A DNA stretch of 64,000 nt from Isoetes taiwanensis (GCA_021234155.1 JAJEKV010000095.1:995524-1059523), one strand, 5' to 3'. Counted from the stretch's first letter, positions 19,612 through 31,499 are shown. Numbers and translations: made by a program. Notes: generated by a model from the letters alone, not told the origin.

Positions 19612-22177
19612 TCAAGCTGACATTGACAGGCTTGTGGAAAAATGGATTCGAATGGACGATCAATTTACTAGTGGGTTGATTTTGGACAGACAATCGACTT
19701 TGGCTAGACCTTTAAATGTTTTAGGTTTTGTATTGGGAAATAAAAATTTGTAGGAAATAAAGGAAATTTGTAGGAAATAATTTGCCACTGGGACCCTAGC
19801 ACATCATGATCAAAGTTCTAGAGGGGATGTTATTTTTTGTGTTGGAGGTTCTCGTTGGTCAATGGTGTTGAAATTGCACCTTACCTAGTTAAAGCTTGTG
19901 TGTCTTTGACATGTTCTCCCAACTATCTCCCCCTTGATTCCATGTAATTGATTTGATTAAAGATCCCAAGAAAGATTTGACGATTTAATTTCATTTGGTA
20001 TTTTTTGGCTACATGATGGCATGGGCCCAAATTATTTGACAAATATTTTGAACTAAGAAATAATACATTAGGTAGTTTTCGATATTATGTAGCCCAATTG
20101 TAGCATGGGGCCATAACATTTAAGATACAACTACATAACTTTTTAGTCGCATGAGGTTGTACCAATGCTTGTTAGTAGTTCATGTGTCAATTAATAGGCT
20201 TGTTGTCGTCAAGTAGATAAAACTTGCTTGCTTTTACTACATGCTCGCTATTCGGTGTAACTTTGATTCAGGCCCCAAAAAATGTTCCTTTTTTTTTTTT
20301 GTTCAAGCTGACAATGACAGGCTTTTGGAAAAATGGATTAGAATGGACGATCAATTTACTAGTGGGTTGATTTTGGACAGACAATTGACTTTGCCTAAAG
20401 CTTTAAATGTGTTCGGTTTTGTATTGGGAAATAAAAATTTGTAGGAAATAAAGAAAATTTGTAGGAAATAATTTGCCACTGGGACTCTAGCACATCATGA
20501 TCGAAGTTCTAGAGGGGATGGTCAATGGTGTTGAAATTGCACCTTACCTAGTTAAAGCTTGTGTGTCTTTGACATGTTCTCCCAACTATCTACCCCTTGA
20601 TTCCATGTAATTGATTTGATTAAAGATCCCAAGAATAATTTGAGTTTTTAATTTCATTTGGTGTTATTTGACTACATGATGGCATGGGCCCAATTTTTTT
20701 GACCAAAATGTAGCAAAATAACAAGGGGTTCCAGGTTGATTTGATATCAATGTAAAAAATAACAATTCCTGACCATAGACTATATATCCCTAAAACAATT
20801 GAATGAGTAATTCAAGACAAAAAATAATCACATTAGCCCACTGGGTATATTGGTTAAAGTCGTCTTATTATGAGGACATTGAGTTATTTTGGTAGAGGTT
20901 CGAGCCCCCGTATTTCATATTCTAAAATCTTAGGCAAAGCCGTATAGAGGTTCGATATTCCCTCAAAACCTTGATCGAAATCGTATTTCATATTTCAAAA
21001 TCATAGGCGCCTCCAATCATAAATGACTATAAGCAAAATGAGAGAGTCCTCATAGGCCCCAACATCCGATCTGGGTCGTAGGATCGACGAATTCGACGAC
21101 TGTGGTAGTCCAGGATGTTACGTAGCCCAATTGTAGCATGGCGCCATAACATTTAAAATACAACCACATAACTTTTTTGTAGCATGAGGATGTATCAATG
21201 CTTATTAGTAGTTCATGTGTCAGTTAATAGGCATGTTGTCGTCAAGTACATAAAACCTGCTTGCTTTTACTACATGCTGGCTATTCGATGTAACTTTGAT
21301 TCAGGCCCCAAAAAAATGTTCCTTCCTTTCTTTCTTTTTTTTTTGTTCAAGCTGACAATGACAGGCTTCTGGAAAAATGGATTCGAATGGACGATCAATT
21401 TACTAGTGGGTTGATTTTGGACAGACAATTGACTTTGGCTAGACCTTTAAATGTTTTAGGTTTTGTATTGGGAAATAAAAATTTGTAGGAAATAATTTGC
21501 CACTGGGACCCTAGCACATCATGATCGAAGTTCTAGAGGGGATGTTATTTTTTGTGTTGGAGGTTCTCGTTGGTCAATGGTATTGAAATTGCACCTTACC
21601 TAGTTAAAGCTTGTGTGTCTTTGACATGTTCTCCCAACTATCTCCCCCTTGATTCCATCTAATTGATTTGATTGAAGATCCCAAGAAAGATTTGACGATT
21701 TAATTTCATTTGGTGTTATTTGACTACATGATGGCATGGGCCCAAATTATTTGACAAATACTTTGAATTAAGAAATAATACATTAGGTAGTTTTCGATGT
21801 TATGTAGCCCAATTATAGCATCGGGCCATAACATTTAAGATACAACTATATAACGTTTTAGTCACATGAGGTTGTACCAATGCTTGTTAGTAGTTCAGGT
21901 GTCATTTAATAGACTTGTTGTCGTCAAGTAGATAAAACTTGCTTGCTTTTACCACATGCTAGCTATTCGGTGTAACTTTGATTCAGGCCCCAAAAAATGT
22001 TCCTTCTTTTTTTATTTTTTGTTCAAGCCGACAATGACAGGCTTTTGGAAAAATGGATTAGAATGGACGATCAATTTACTAGTGGGTTGGTTTTGGACGG
22101 ACAATTGACCTTGGCTAAAGCTTTAAATGTGTTAGGTTTTGTATTGGGAAATATAAATTTGTAGGAAATAAAGAAAA
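19612..22177 (+). repeat. Reiterated 3'-end repeat array, units 1-4
   Basis: Units start at TTCAAGCTGACAATGACAGG near 19612, 20303, 21347 and 22022. Each carries a short coding-like tail (EKWIRMDDQFTSGLILDRQ...) ending at a stop in TTTGTAGG, then ~450 bp of conserved noncoding sequence with CACATCATGATCGAAGTTCTA and TTTGACATGTTCTCCCAACT. Units are ~0.67 kb except unit 2 (~1.05 kb), which contains a SINE-bearing insertion. Unit 4 is split by the Helitron at 22178. Confidence 0.85.
20715..21112 (+). mobile_element. tRNA-derived SINE-like insertion
   Basis: Inside repeat unit 2, ~400 bp replaces sequence present in the other units. From about 20835 it has pol III promoter boxes: a box A-like TGGTTAAAGTCG (20851-20862) and an exact box B, GGTTCGAGCCC (20897-20907). 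The spacing and the GCCCACTGGG start suit a tRNA-derived SINE head. No intact tRNA cloverleaf is claimed. Confidence 0.65.
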
Positions 22178-22289
22178 CTAGTTAAGGTGCCCAGCGTTGC
22201 TGGGCATAGCTAGAAACTGTGATTGATATACTGGAGCAATTGTTAAATGGATTCATGTTTTTAAAATTGGATAATCAAGAGCATTCGAC

Positions 22290-23945
22290 CATATTTCGCA
22301 CTTCCCCTTACCTTTTCCCTTTTCCCTTTTTCCCTCTCCCCCTTTTCCCTCTTCCCCTTTTCCTCGTGCCCTTCTTTCTAAGTTTTCCTTTTTGCTTTCG
22401 CCTTTCCTTTCCCTTTTCCCTTTTCCCTTTCCTTCTCCCCACCTTTTCTTTTTTTCCCCTTTTTCCCTTCCCTTTTCCTCTTTTGCCCAGCCCTTCCGTC
22501 TTCCCTTTTTTCTAGTGCCCTTTTCCCTTTCTTTTCCCCCTCCTTTTTTCTTTTCCCTCTTTCCCTTTCCCTTTTTCCATGTCCATTTTTCCTTCGGTTT
22601 TCCCCTTTCCTCATCCTTTCCCTCTTCTCTTTTTTGCCATGTCCCTTTTCTCTTCTATTTTTTCATGCTCTTTTCGCTCCTCTTTTCCCCTTTCTTCACC
22701 TTTTCCCTCCTCTCCCTCCTTTTTCCTTTTTTCCTTTTCTTTTTCTTTTTCTATTTTGCTCTTCCTTTTTATTCACCTCCCCTTTCTATTTTCCCATTTT
22801 ACCCCCTGTTTTTTCCCTTTTGCCTTTTTCCATTTGCTTCCATTTTTTTCACGTTTGCCTTTTCCATTTTCCCCCTCCTTGCTTTTCCCTTTTTCCCCCT
22901 TTCCCTTTTTCCCCTCCCCTTTTCACATTCCCTTTTTCCTTTTACCTTATTTTATTTTCCTTTTCTCCCATTCCATCCCCTTCGCTTCCCTTTCCCCCTT
23001 CCCCTTTACCAATAGCCTTTTTCCGTTCCCTTTCCTCCTCCCTCCCAGGCCCTTTTCTTCCGTTTTTTTTCGTGCCCTTTTCCTTTCCATTTTTCTCTCT
23101 TCCGCCTCCTTTTTATTTCCTTTTTCCCTTTCTTTTTCTCATGTCTTTTCCCCTTCCCTTTATTTCTCTTCCCCTTTTTACAGTGCCATTTCTTCCTTCC
23201 CTTTGCCCACCCTTTCCCTCTTCCCTTTTTCTCGTAGTCTTTTTCTTTTCCTTTCCTCCCTCCTTTGTTCTTTTCTCTTTTCCTTTCCCTTTTTCCTCCC
23301 TCCTTTCTCTCTTCCTTTTTTCCGCTTCTCTCCTTCTTTTCTCTTCCTCTTTTCCCCATGCCCTTTTTCCCTTTTGCAACTCCCCTCGCTTTTTCCCTTT
23401 TCCCTTTCCATCCCTTCTCCCCTCCCTTTTTCTCTTTCCTTTTTTTCGTGTCCTTTTTCCCTTCTTTTTTTCTCCTTTCCCCACCTTTTTTCTCTTTCCC
23501 TTTCCCACTGTCCCTTTTCGCTCCCTCCTCCTCTCCCTTTTTTTCCTTTCCTTTTCCCTTCTCCTATCCTTTTCCCTTTTCCTTTTCCCTTCCCTTCTGT
23601 CTACCCTGTTCCTCATCCCCTTTTTCCCTTCCCTTTTACTCCTGTCTTCACCATTTCCCTCTTCTCCTTTTCATAGTGTCCTTTTTTCCTTTATTTTCTC
23701 TCTTTCTTTTCCTTTCTCTTTTTTGTATTCTTTTCCATTTCCTTTTCCCTTTTACCCGTGCCTTTTTGCCTTTCACTTTGCCCTTATCTCCTCCTTTTTC
23801 CTCCTTTCCCCACATTTTTCCTCTTCCCCTTTCCCAGTGTTCCTTTTCACTCCCTCCTTCTTCCCCTTTCTTTTACCTTTCCCTTTTCTTTCCTTTTCCC
23901 TTTTTCCTTCCCTCCTCTCTACCCTTTTCCTCATCCCCTTTTCAG
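22290..23945. repeat. 1.65-kb polypyrimidine (plus) / polypurine (minus) tract
   Basis: Almost only C and T, built from irregular CCCTTTTCC-type words without a fixed period. Long open frames here in every direction are composition artefacts rich in Phe/Ser/Pro or Lys/Arg/Glu. Confidence 0.95.
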
Positions 23946-24735
23946 GGAAAATTTTAAGGGACCTATACTTTTGTATAACTATAATGAATTGGCCATTCCT
24001 TGTAAAATATGCCCCCAAAAGTGTAGCCTGAACTGGCCATTTTTCCTATTTTTTTCTAATGTGGCAGCAACCCAATTGGCGATTTTTGAACCAAATATCT
24101 AATAATGTGTAGCTCAAATGGCGATTTTTAGCTAGATTCTTATTGAAATATAGAGCTAGTTGTCCAAACATAAAGAAGTCGCTACCCTATATAAATGTGT
24201 TTAAGTTACGTGTTGTATGAATTTGAATTCGTACCCCATGTATTTCAATAATGCACATATTGCTGGTAGGGAGAATCAGAAATCGGATGCCGGAGTCTTA
24301 GTAAGAGGATTTAAAGTGCCTCGACATTTGATTTTCCAAAAGAGTGGGATTATTCTTAGTTGGTAGATACATTTAGGAATAAAAACCTCTAATAATGTTG
24401 GCCCACCATAAGTGACGAATTTATGAGGGGGGCCTCTTGATGAGTTAAGATTTGGCGAACTTAAGGTATTACAAGATTTGGGCAAGTGGCCTAAATAGCC
24501 ATTCCATAAGCATATCTAGTTCTCACTTGGGACTAAATTGGCCCAAAGTCGATACCACTCCAATTAGCAAACATCTAATTAGCCATTCTAATGTCGTAAT
24601 AGGCAATAAAGTGCCACGAAATGGTGACTCTGCAGATAGTCCGTAGGTAAGGCATCCTACTCAAGCTGGCCATCGCATTTTGTTTGAACCTGTCATTTGT
24701 GGCCAACTGGCCCGTCGGGGCCACTAAAATTTTCG
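23946..24735. other. Helitron 1 interior, AT-rich filler
   Basis: No gene recognised. It has a few short repeats such as TGGCGATTTTT at about 24077 and 24118. Confidence 0.5.
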
Positions 24736-24879
24736 CCACCCCTTTTCAACTTCCCTTTTACTCCTATCCTCGTTCTTTCCATCTTCTCCTTTTCGTAGTG
24801 TCATTTTTTTCTTTATTTTCCTTTCCCTTTTCCGTGCTCTTTTCGCTTTCCTTTTTCCCTTTCTTTCTTTCCCCTTTTC

Positions 24880-25015
24880 TGACCAAAAAGGCGTTAAAAT
24901 GCGCCCGTACCAAGGTCGCGGGTTCAGCGCCGTTATTGAAAGTGGCCATGCAATGTAAAAGTTGGTGGGGAAGGACCAACCGGCAATGATAAAGTGGTGG
25001 GGAGGACCAATGGGT
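24880..25015 (+). mobile_element. SINE family 2, copy 1 (partial)
   Basis: GACCAAAAAGGCGTTAAAAT, then AAGGTCGCGGGTTCAGCGCC (box B-like) and GAAAGTGGCCATGCAATGTAA align in order and spacing with the reverse complement of 45826-45980. The shared pol III-like head and the two copies in different contexts support a SINE nested in Helitron 1. Confidence 0.65.
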
Positions 25016-25077
25016 GTGTTGTAAAAGTGTCACGTGTCCAGATAGAATGGGCTGCCACAATGGCGTGACGTTAAAAT

Positions 25078-25103
25078 CTCTTCTTCTTCTTCTTCTTCTT
25101 CTT
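25078..25103 (+). repeat. (TTC)n microsatellite
   Basis: About eight CTT/TTC repeats at the start of another short pyrimidine tract in Helitron 1. Confidence 0.9.
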
Positions 25104-25309
25104 TTACCCGTGCCTTTTTTCCTTTCACTTTGCCCTTTTCTCCTCCCTTTTCCTTTTACCTTTCCTCTTCAGACATTAGAGCACGGCTAATCATGGTGGT
25201 GAGAAGTCGTGTGATAAATCTCGGTCTTCAGATACAATTGGATGATCTCAACCATCCAAATTAGGGTTTCATTCATGACATACTTACGCTATAACATTAT
25301 AATATAAAA

Positions 25310-26621
25310 ATTGTAGGAAATAATTTCCCACTGGGACCCTAGCACATCATGATCGAAGTTCTCGAGGGGATGTTATTTTTTGTGTTGGAGGTTCCCGTTG
25401 GTCAATGGTGTTGAAATTGCACCTTATCTAGTGAGAGCTTGTGTGTCTTTGACATGTTCTCCCAACTATCTACCTCTTGATTCCATCTAACTGATTAGAT
25501 TAAAGATACCAAGAAAGATTTGAGGATTTAATTTCATTTGGTGTTATTTGACTACATGATGGCATGGGCCCAAATTATTTGACCAAAATTTTGAACTAAG
25601 AAATAATGCGTTAGGTAGTTTTCGATGTTACGTAGCCCAATTATAGCATGGGGCCATAACATTCAAAATACAACCACTTAACTTTTTTGTAGTATGAGGT
25701 TGTACCAATGCTCGTTAGTAGTTCATGTGTCAATTAATAGGCATGTTGTCGTCAAGTAGATAAAAGTTGGTTGCTTTTACTACCCAAAAAATGTTTCTTC
25801 TTTTTTTATTTTTTGTTCAAGCTGACAATAACATGCTTGTGGAAAAAAGGGATTTTGGACAGGCAATTGACTTTGGCTAGAGCTTTAAATGTTTTAGGTT
25901 TTGTATTGGGAAATAAAAATTTGTAGAAAATAAAGGAAATTTGTAGGAAATAATTTCCCGTTGGGACCCAAGCACATCATGATCGAAGTTCTAGAAGGGA
26001 TGTTATTTTTTGTGTTGAATGGAGGTTCCGATTGGTCAATGGTGTTGAAATTGCACCTTACCTAGTTAAAGCTTGTGTGTCTTTGACATGTTCTCTCAAC
26101 TATCTCCCCCTTGATCCCATGTAATTGATTAGATTAAAGATCCCAAGAAAGATTTGAGGATTTAATTTCATTTGGTGTTATTTGACTACATGATGGCATG
26201 GGCCCAAATTATCTGACCAAAATTTTGAACTAAGAATTAATACGTTAGGTAGTTTTCGATGTTTAGCCCAATTATAGCATGGGGCCATAACATTTAAAAT
26301 ACAGCCACATAACTTTTTTGTGGCATGAGGTTGTATCAATGCTTGTTAGTAGTTCATGTGTCCATTAATAGACATGTTGTCGTCAAGCAGATAAAACTTG
26401 CTTGCTTTTACTATCTGCTAGCGATTCGGTGTAACTTTGATTCAGGCCCCAAAAAATGTTCTTTCTTTTGTTATTTTTTGTTCAAGATGACAATGACAGA
26501 CTTATGGAAAAATGCATTAGAATGGACGATCGATTTACTAGTGGGTTGATTTTGGACAGACAATTGACTTTGGCTAGAGCTTTAAATGTTTTATGTTTTG
26601 TATTGGGAAATAAAAATTTGT
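25310..26621 (+). repeat. Reiterated 3'-end repeat array, rest of unit 4, units 5-6
   Basis: Continues the array after the Helitron. Unit 5 starts near 25817 and unit 6 near 26482. Unit 6 ends abruptly at AAAAATTTGTAT (about 26621), where LINE sequence begins. Confidence 0.8.
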
Positions 26622-27374
26622 ATGGTTGAACCTGTTCGTTTTTATGGGGTCAACGTCTGGGGTCTGGTCATGCCCCTAGCCAAGTGAAATGAATTGTAAC
26701 AGATACAGATAGCCTTTTTGGCCCGGGCGCTCGGGTGAAATCCAATGTTCCATATTAGATCCTCCTGCAAGAGACCGATATTCTACCTCTTCAGCAGGCC
26801 GCACTTGACTGCCACATTATTTACTTTTAGAAGGTGTCGGGTATGGGCAATGAACGTCTCTCCAACTTGGCTTATACTGTGGCCATGGGCCTGCAGTGCC
26901 TCACGGCATGTTGGATGGAGAGGCAAGCATAGTAGTTCTCCAGATGGGACGTACAAGAGCATAGATGCATCCAAATTGAAACTGAAGAGGACCACCATCA
27001 GCTCGGGCAATACCTAGATGCTTGCTTTCTCATCAAGCTTTGGGATACTGGTGCCCTTGAACATGTTAACACATCACACTATAAGGTCCATATCAACCCT
27101 ACATTTGCACGTGGTCCATAGCGCTACCTCCATGCACATTTGCCACTGAAAAAGCGTACATTGATAGCTTCCATTCGTACAGGTGCACATCACTTGCGAA
27201 TGGACACAGGCAGATGGCCCCGGGAGGCACGAGAAAATAGACTGTGTCTGTGCTGCCAATATGGTGCTATTCAAGATCAAAGCCACACTCCGCAACATTG
27301 TCCGACATTTAGTCACATTCCTGCCAGCTGTGCTTATGTGCACTACTGGATACAATGTCAGTGGGCTCGCTAGG
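26622..27374 (+). pseudogene. LINE reverse transcriptase 3' portion (plus strand)
   Basis: Reads VEPVRFYGVNVWG, the region after the reverse transcriptase palm of L1-like ORF2. After stops and frame changes it gives the C-terminal Cys/His part at 27160-27310: ASIRTGAHHLRMDTGRW, then ENRLCLCCQYGAIQDQSHTPQHCP. The 5' half of what may be the same element lies inverted at 28191-29285. Confidence 0.7.
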
Positions 27375-27877
27375 ATCTTTCGGGCATCACCTTTTCCCTC
27401 TTCCCCTTTTTTCCGTGCCTTTTTCCCCTTACCTTTTCCCATTTCACTCATACATTTTTTTTCTTTTTCCTTTTCCCCTCCATTTTTCTTTTTTCCTTTT
27501 CCCTTCCTTTTTTCACTTCCCTTCTCTCCACCCTTTTCATCTTCCTATTTTTTCCTTCCCTTTTCCTCCTATCTTTTTCCTTTTTTTTCATTCTCATTCT
27601 TTCCCATTCCCATGCTATTTTTCCCTTTGCTTTTTCCCTTTTCTCACCGTTTCCATGTTGTCTTTTTCTCCCTTTCTCTTTTTCCCCTGCCTTTTTGCCC
27701 TTCACCTTCACCTTCCTCCCTTTCCTTTTTCTCTCCCCTTAAGAGATCAAAGCATGACCAATCACAGTGGTGAGAAATCATGCAATAAATCTTGGCCTTT
27801 GGATGCACCACGATGATCTTAGTCGTTCGAATTAAGGCTTGGTCCAATTCAATACGGTATAACATTATAATATAAGA
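27375..27877 (-). mobile_element. Truncated Helitron with polypyrimidine interior
   Basis: Pyrimidine tract 27390-27740, then a conserved ~135 bp block (ATCAAAGCATGACCAATCAC to AACATTATAATATAAGA) shared with the ends of Helitrons 1 and 2. On the minus strand this gives a canonical 5' end, TCTTATATTATAATG, followed by a host T. The 3' hairpin is missing; only a CTAG near 27370 is seen. Confidence 0.6.
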
Positions 27878-28084
27878 TTTTGAAATTTTGATCAATGAAT
27901 ACGAGAAGGGAAATAACAAGGTGCATGTCATCGTCAAATTAGAGTTCTTCTTTCTTTATGCAACAATTAGTATTTTGAACCTAAACTTCAAAATATTCAT
28001 GGTTGTGCGGCCGAGTCTAACTGCCTTAAAGACAACTTCTTTGAGACAAGAACCAAAATCTTTCTTGGGATCAATGGGGAGATA

Positions 28085-28190
28085 GTTGGGAGATATGTCA
28101 AAGACAAGCTTTAACTACTTAAGGTGCAAATTCAACACCCCCCTCTAGAACTTCGATCATGATGTGCTTGGGTCCCAATGGCAAATTATT
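28085..28190 (-). repeat. Inverted fragment of the reiterated repeat
   Basis: Reverse complement of the array sequence (CACATCATGATCGAAGTTCTAGAGGGG and flanks), joined directly to LINE sequence at about 28190. Confidence 0.75.
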
Positions 28191-29285
28191 GTCATACAAC
28201 TCTACTTTATAGCTGTTATTCTGCATTGCATAAAGTGCCTTCCAACCCACAGTCACCCGCAATCGAATGGAAGTGTCCCAGTATGTGGTAGTAGGGAACT
28301 CTATGCCTAGGTACTTGTAAGTGTGTGCCACCTCCACATTTTAGTGAAGAAGTGAAGCCTTGACTGGCGCGAAGTGAGACAAGCAATACCCTAGTCTTGG
28401 CCAAATTGACCCTCATTCCAGTGATCCGACAGAAGCTATCTAGGGCATGTAGGTGCTGCTGCATGGCATCTGGGGTGTGGGCTAGGAGGTCCACATCGTC
28501 TGCGTATATGAGCTGCCTAATGATCTGGTGCACAAGCCGAGCTCCATCACCCCCATGGCAGGCAAGCCACCCCTCCAATTGGTCAATGTAGAGGCCAAAT
28601 AATGTTGGGGAGATTGGGCATCCATGGCAGACACCAATACTACTATTGACAGGTGGTTCTGTCAGTAGCAATCGACCGAAACATGTCTTATAGAGCCCGG
28701 ATACTGCATTTTACAAGTTTTCAGAGGCTCCCAACTGTCTTAGTCTTCCCACAACTTTTCTCTAGGCACAGTGTCGAAGGCCTTTGCAAAGTCAACAAAG
28801 CAGCAATAGAGATCCTGGCAGCAGTTCCTGCTATCCTTAACCAAGGTCCGACGAGTGAATATGTGGTCAATGGTGGAGTATCGGGGCCTGAATCCTGCCT
28901 ATGTGAGCGCTCTCACTTCTGCCCATATCGTGAATTGCTGTTCAAGGATGCTGGACATTAGCTTTGAAAACTGACCATGATTGTCATGTAGTTGGCTGGG
29001 CTGTGTAGGTCTCCTGTCTTGTAGATGGGGACTACTCTGCTAGTGGTCCACTATTGGGAAAATCCTTCCTGTAATGCCCTATTAAATAGTACGGTTAGGA
29101 TGGGCACTATTGATGGTCCAAATTTGCCTGCGCACTCATTGAAGAATGAGTAGTGTTGATATCCTGGTAAGTCTAGCGTGTTCCCAAGTTTCCATAAGGA
29201 AGATGAGATCCATGTCTGCTGCAATGGAGTTGAGACTATCTCCCTTCTGCCAAGGGAAGCCCCTGCAATTCCAAGAGACCTATCC
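28191..29285 (-). pseudogene. LINE reverse transcriptase 5' half and endonuclease start (minus strand)
   Basis: On the minus strand, 28330-28670 reads GVCHGCPISPTLFGLYIDQL, then the catalytic IYADDVDLLAHTPDAM and RVNLAKTR, typical of L1-like reverse transcriptase. It ends in MQNNSYKVELYD at the repeat junction (28190). Upstream on that strand, 29110-29280 matches the endonuclease start found on the plus strand at 31510-31680, so the middle has an internal deletion. Several stops and frame changes are present. Confidence 0.75.
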
Positions 29286-29430
29286 CGCTGCCCCTTTCCC
29301 TCTTCCCTTTTTTTCCAGTGCTATTTTTCCCCTCCCTTTCTTCTTTTCTTTTTTTCCGATGCCATTTTTCCCTGCCCATTTCTCCTCTTCTCACCCTTTC
29401 CCTCTCTCTCTAGCGTCTTGCTCCTTCCTC
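29285..29430. repeat. Short polypyrimidine tract
   Basis: CCCTTTCCCTCTTCCC-type sequence adjoining the LINE fragment, similar in composition to the Helitron interiors. Confidence 0.8.
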
Positions 29431-29890
29431 CTTCTCTCTTAGCACAAATTCTCTCTCCAGAATTGCCTCTCCCAGTTGTTGCACAATCCTTTCTTCCTTG
29501 CTCCATCCTTCCTCCTGGTGCAACTTGTCTCCTTTGGGCCCTCTAGTCGTCGTCCTTGCACATTTTTCCTTTGGGCCCGAGGTCTAGTCGTCGTCCTTGC
29601 ATATTTTTGCTCTCCCCGGGGTAATTTAGCCACACTCTCTCTCTAGGGTTTTGTTGCATAAGCTCTAGTTGTAAGTCCTCAGGTTACATTCTCTCTCTAG
29701 ACTCTAGGCCACAAGCTCGAACAGTCCACTTCCCATTCCAAAAGAATTCCGACAATAACCGGAATTGAGCCCCCCACCCATAGGATTGAACCCCCCCAAA
29801 CCCCCCATGCTTTCTTTTTGATCTTTGAATCTCTAAATACTCCTTGTGTGCTTTTAATTCGCTTCTTGACCTTGCAGACTTCAACCAACA
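29431..29890 (+). other. Probable LINE 5' UTR region
   Basis: CT-rich leader with repeated CGTCGTCCTTGCA and CTCTCTCTAGGGTTTT. It lies directly upstream of the plus-strand LINE ORF1. Inferred from position. Confidence 0.4.
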
Positions 29891-31271
29891 ATGGCCACTT
29901 ATGTACCCCCCTACCCAAAGCCCCACCTGGATGTAGACACTCCTCAAGCCATAGCCCAGACCCAGGCCCAGGCCCAGGCCCAGCCCCAGCCCCCAACTGC
30001 TGCCCATGCATGCCCCCAAGCTACCGATCTCAGACAAGACGAGCCCGCCCAGGGGAATCAAACGGATGGTCCCCCATGCAAACGCTCCGACCAGATGCCA
30101 CGAACAAGGGAGACGCCACTTCCATGAGGAGAGAAGCACGGGCAAAGGCCCAATCAGCAAGATTGACCCAGAAGGAGATTGATGGTTGTTCAGACCCGAT
30201 AGCAGATCGGGCACAGATGGCGGCCTTGAAAGAACTGGAGGCAGGAGGACCCGAATTGCAGACCTGGCGAAAGAGATTCAGGCCTCGGCGCCCCATGTCC
30301 TCAGAAGACAATTGGCAGCAGATAGGCAGCGGATTGCAGAGATGGAGACCATACACAACAACTGGAAGACGGCATCCGTTTAGCACACTTTGAAAGACAG
30401 CAATAGAGGCAAGATCTTGTTCACCTACGGGCTCGTGTGGACTCCCTCTCCACCGTCATAGAGACCATGGCACAAGATAGGCAGCGGGTTGACCAGGAGA
30501 CAAGGGCAACCATCTCCCGCCTCCAATCAGAAGTCGCGGAGGCCGCCACTAGGCGAAGCGTGCAGACTGCCTTTGAAGCGAGTTAGTCAGAGTTGAGCGT
30601 GCTCCACAGGAAGGCCGAGGCATGAGAGTAGGAGTTGCAGGAGCTTCGGGCAACCATCGTTCAGCAGGGCAAGGGCCTTCATGTGGAAGCCCATGAACAA
30701 TTGCGGCGATGCACGCAAGAATTGGCAAGGCACCAGCAATTCCAGCAGGAGCTGAGCTCCCGACTACAGAGAGCAGTATGACAGACGCACATACCCGGCA
30801 GCCTACAAGATGCCACCCAGGGCGGCCACCGCTGCATCACCAAGCTGCCCCATGCCACCACCACCCCACCACGAGCCACAACCCACGCCCCGTACATCGC
30901 AAACAGCGAATGCCCCACGAGCCCGACCACCTCAGAGTTGCAGGAGCGGAGATGCAGGAGCCACAATGTGGTGGTGCGCAGCTTGATAGAGGAGGCAGGA
31001 GAACACCTCATCAATCGACTCCAGACACAGATCCTGGCCTGGATGACATTCCACACACCCGTGCACATTGTTAGGGCGACACGACATGGGGCCCAGCGCC
31101 TTGCCCCGGGTAGTCATCTTCACAGTTAGGGACGCGCAAGAGCGAGCAGCCATCCTGTGCCAAGGCGGGCAATTGAAGGGGACTGCCTTGTACGTGGACC
31201 GGGATCTGACTCTGGCACAGCAGGAGGACCGCAAGCATGAGTTGGAGAAAGTCAAGAGTGTCCGCAAATAG
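29891..31271 (+). pseudogene. L1-type LINE ORF1 (RNA-binding protein), frameshifted
   Basis: An ATG at 29891 opens MATYVPPYPKPHLDVDTPQA with a Gln/Pro/Ala repeat. After a frame change there are coiled-coil-like stretches (QLAADRQRIAEMETIHNNW at about 30320; ISRLQSEVAEAATRR at about 30510). The C-terminal part at 31100-31271 reads RVVIFTVRDAQERAAILCQG and LKGTALYVDRDLTLAQQEDR, which matches the C-terminal fold region of L1 ORF1 proteins (KGT..Y...DLT..Q...R). Stops and frame changes make it inactive. Confidence 0.7.
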
Positions 31272-31499
31272 GGAGGCGCAGCAGGGCTGGTTCGGGGAAG
31301 GATGCAGATCTTCAGGCCACCATTAAATGCTAATGCTGGCACCACAAACTCTCGCGGCCCTTCTGCCGCAACACCAACTGCACATCCTGCTATAATGGCC
31401 TCACCTGCCACTGCCGACGGCACACATGCCGCCTCCACCTCCACCACCATCCCTTGTGCTCCCACCGCCAAACCTACTGCCGCAGCTCCTGCTAGCAAA

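Larger units (their letters stand above)
22178..25309 (-). mobile_element. Non-autonomous Helitron 1 (minus strand), ~3.1 kb
   Basis: On the minus strand the 3' end is a hairpin TGCCCAGCAACGCTGGGCA, then CCTTAA and CTAG, followed by a host T. The 5' end reads TTTTATATTATAATGTTATA, where other copies start TCTTATATTATAATG. The flanks rejoin exactly to the sequence of an uninterrupted repeat unit (20430-20470), giving insertion between A and T as Helitrons do. No Rep/helicase coding is present. The interior is mostly a plus-strand polypyrimidine tract (22290-23945), plus AT-rich filler and a nested SINE. Confidence 0.85.

Noticed and set aside
20835..20920. Functional tRNA gene
   Set aside because: Box A and B are present but no proper acceptor stem or cloverleaf is apparent. 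A SINE head is more likely. The same applies to 51424-51480 and 24880-24935.
22290..24031. Very long open frames (up to 465 codons) in the pyrimidine tract
   Set aside because: They are Phe/Ser/Pro or Lys/Arg/Glu strings caused by C/T-only composition, are open in several frames at once, and show no domain. The same holds for 27390-27740, 50390-52390 and 52515-53655.
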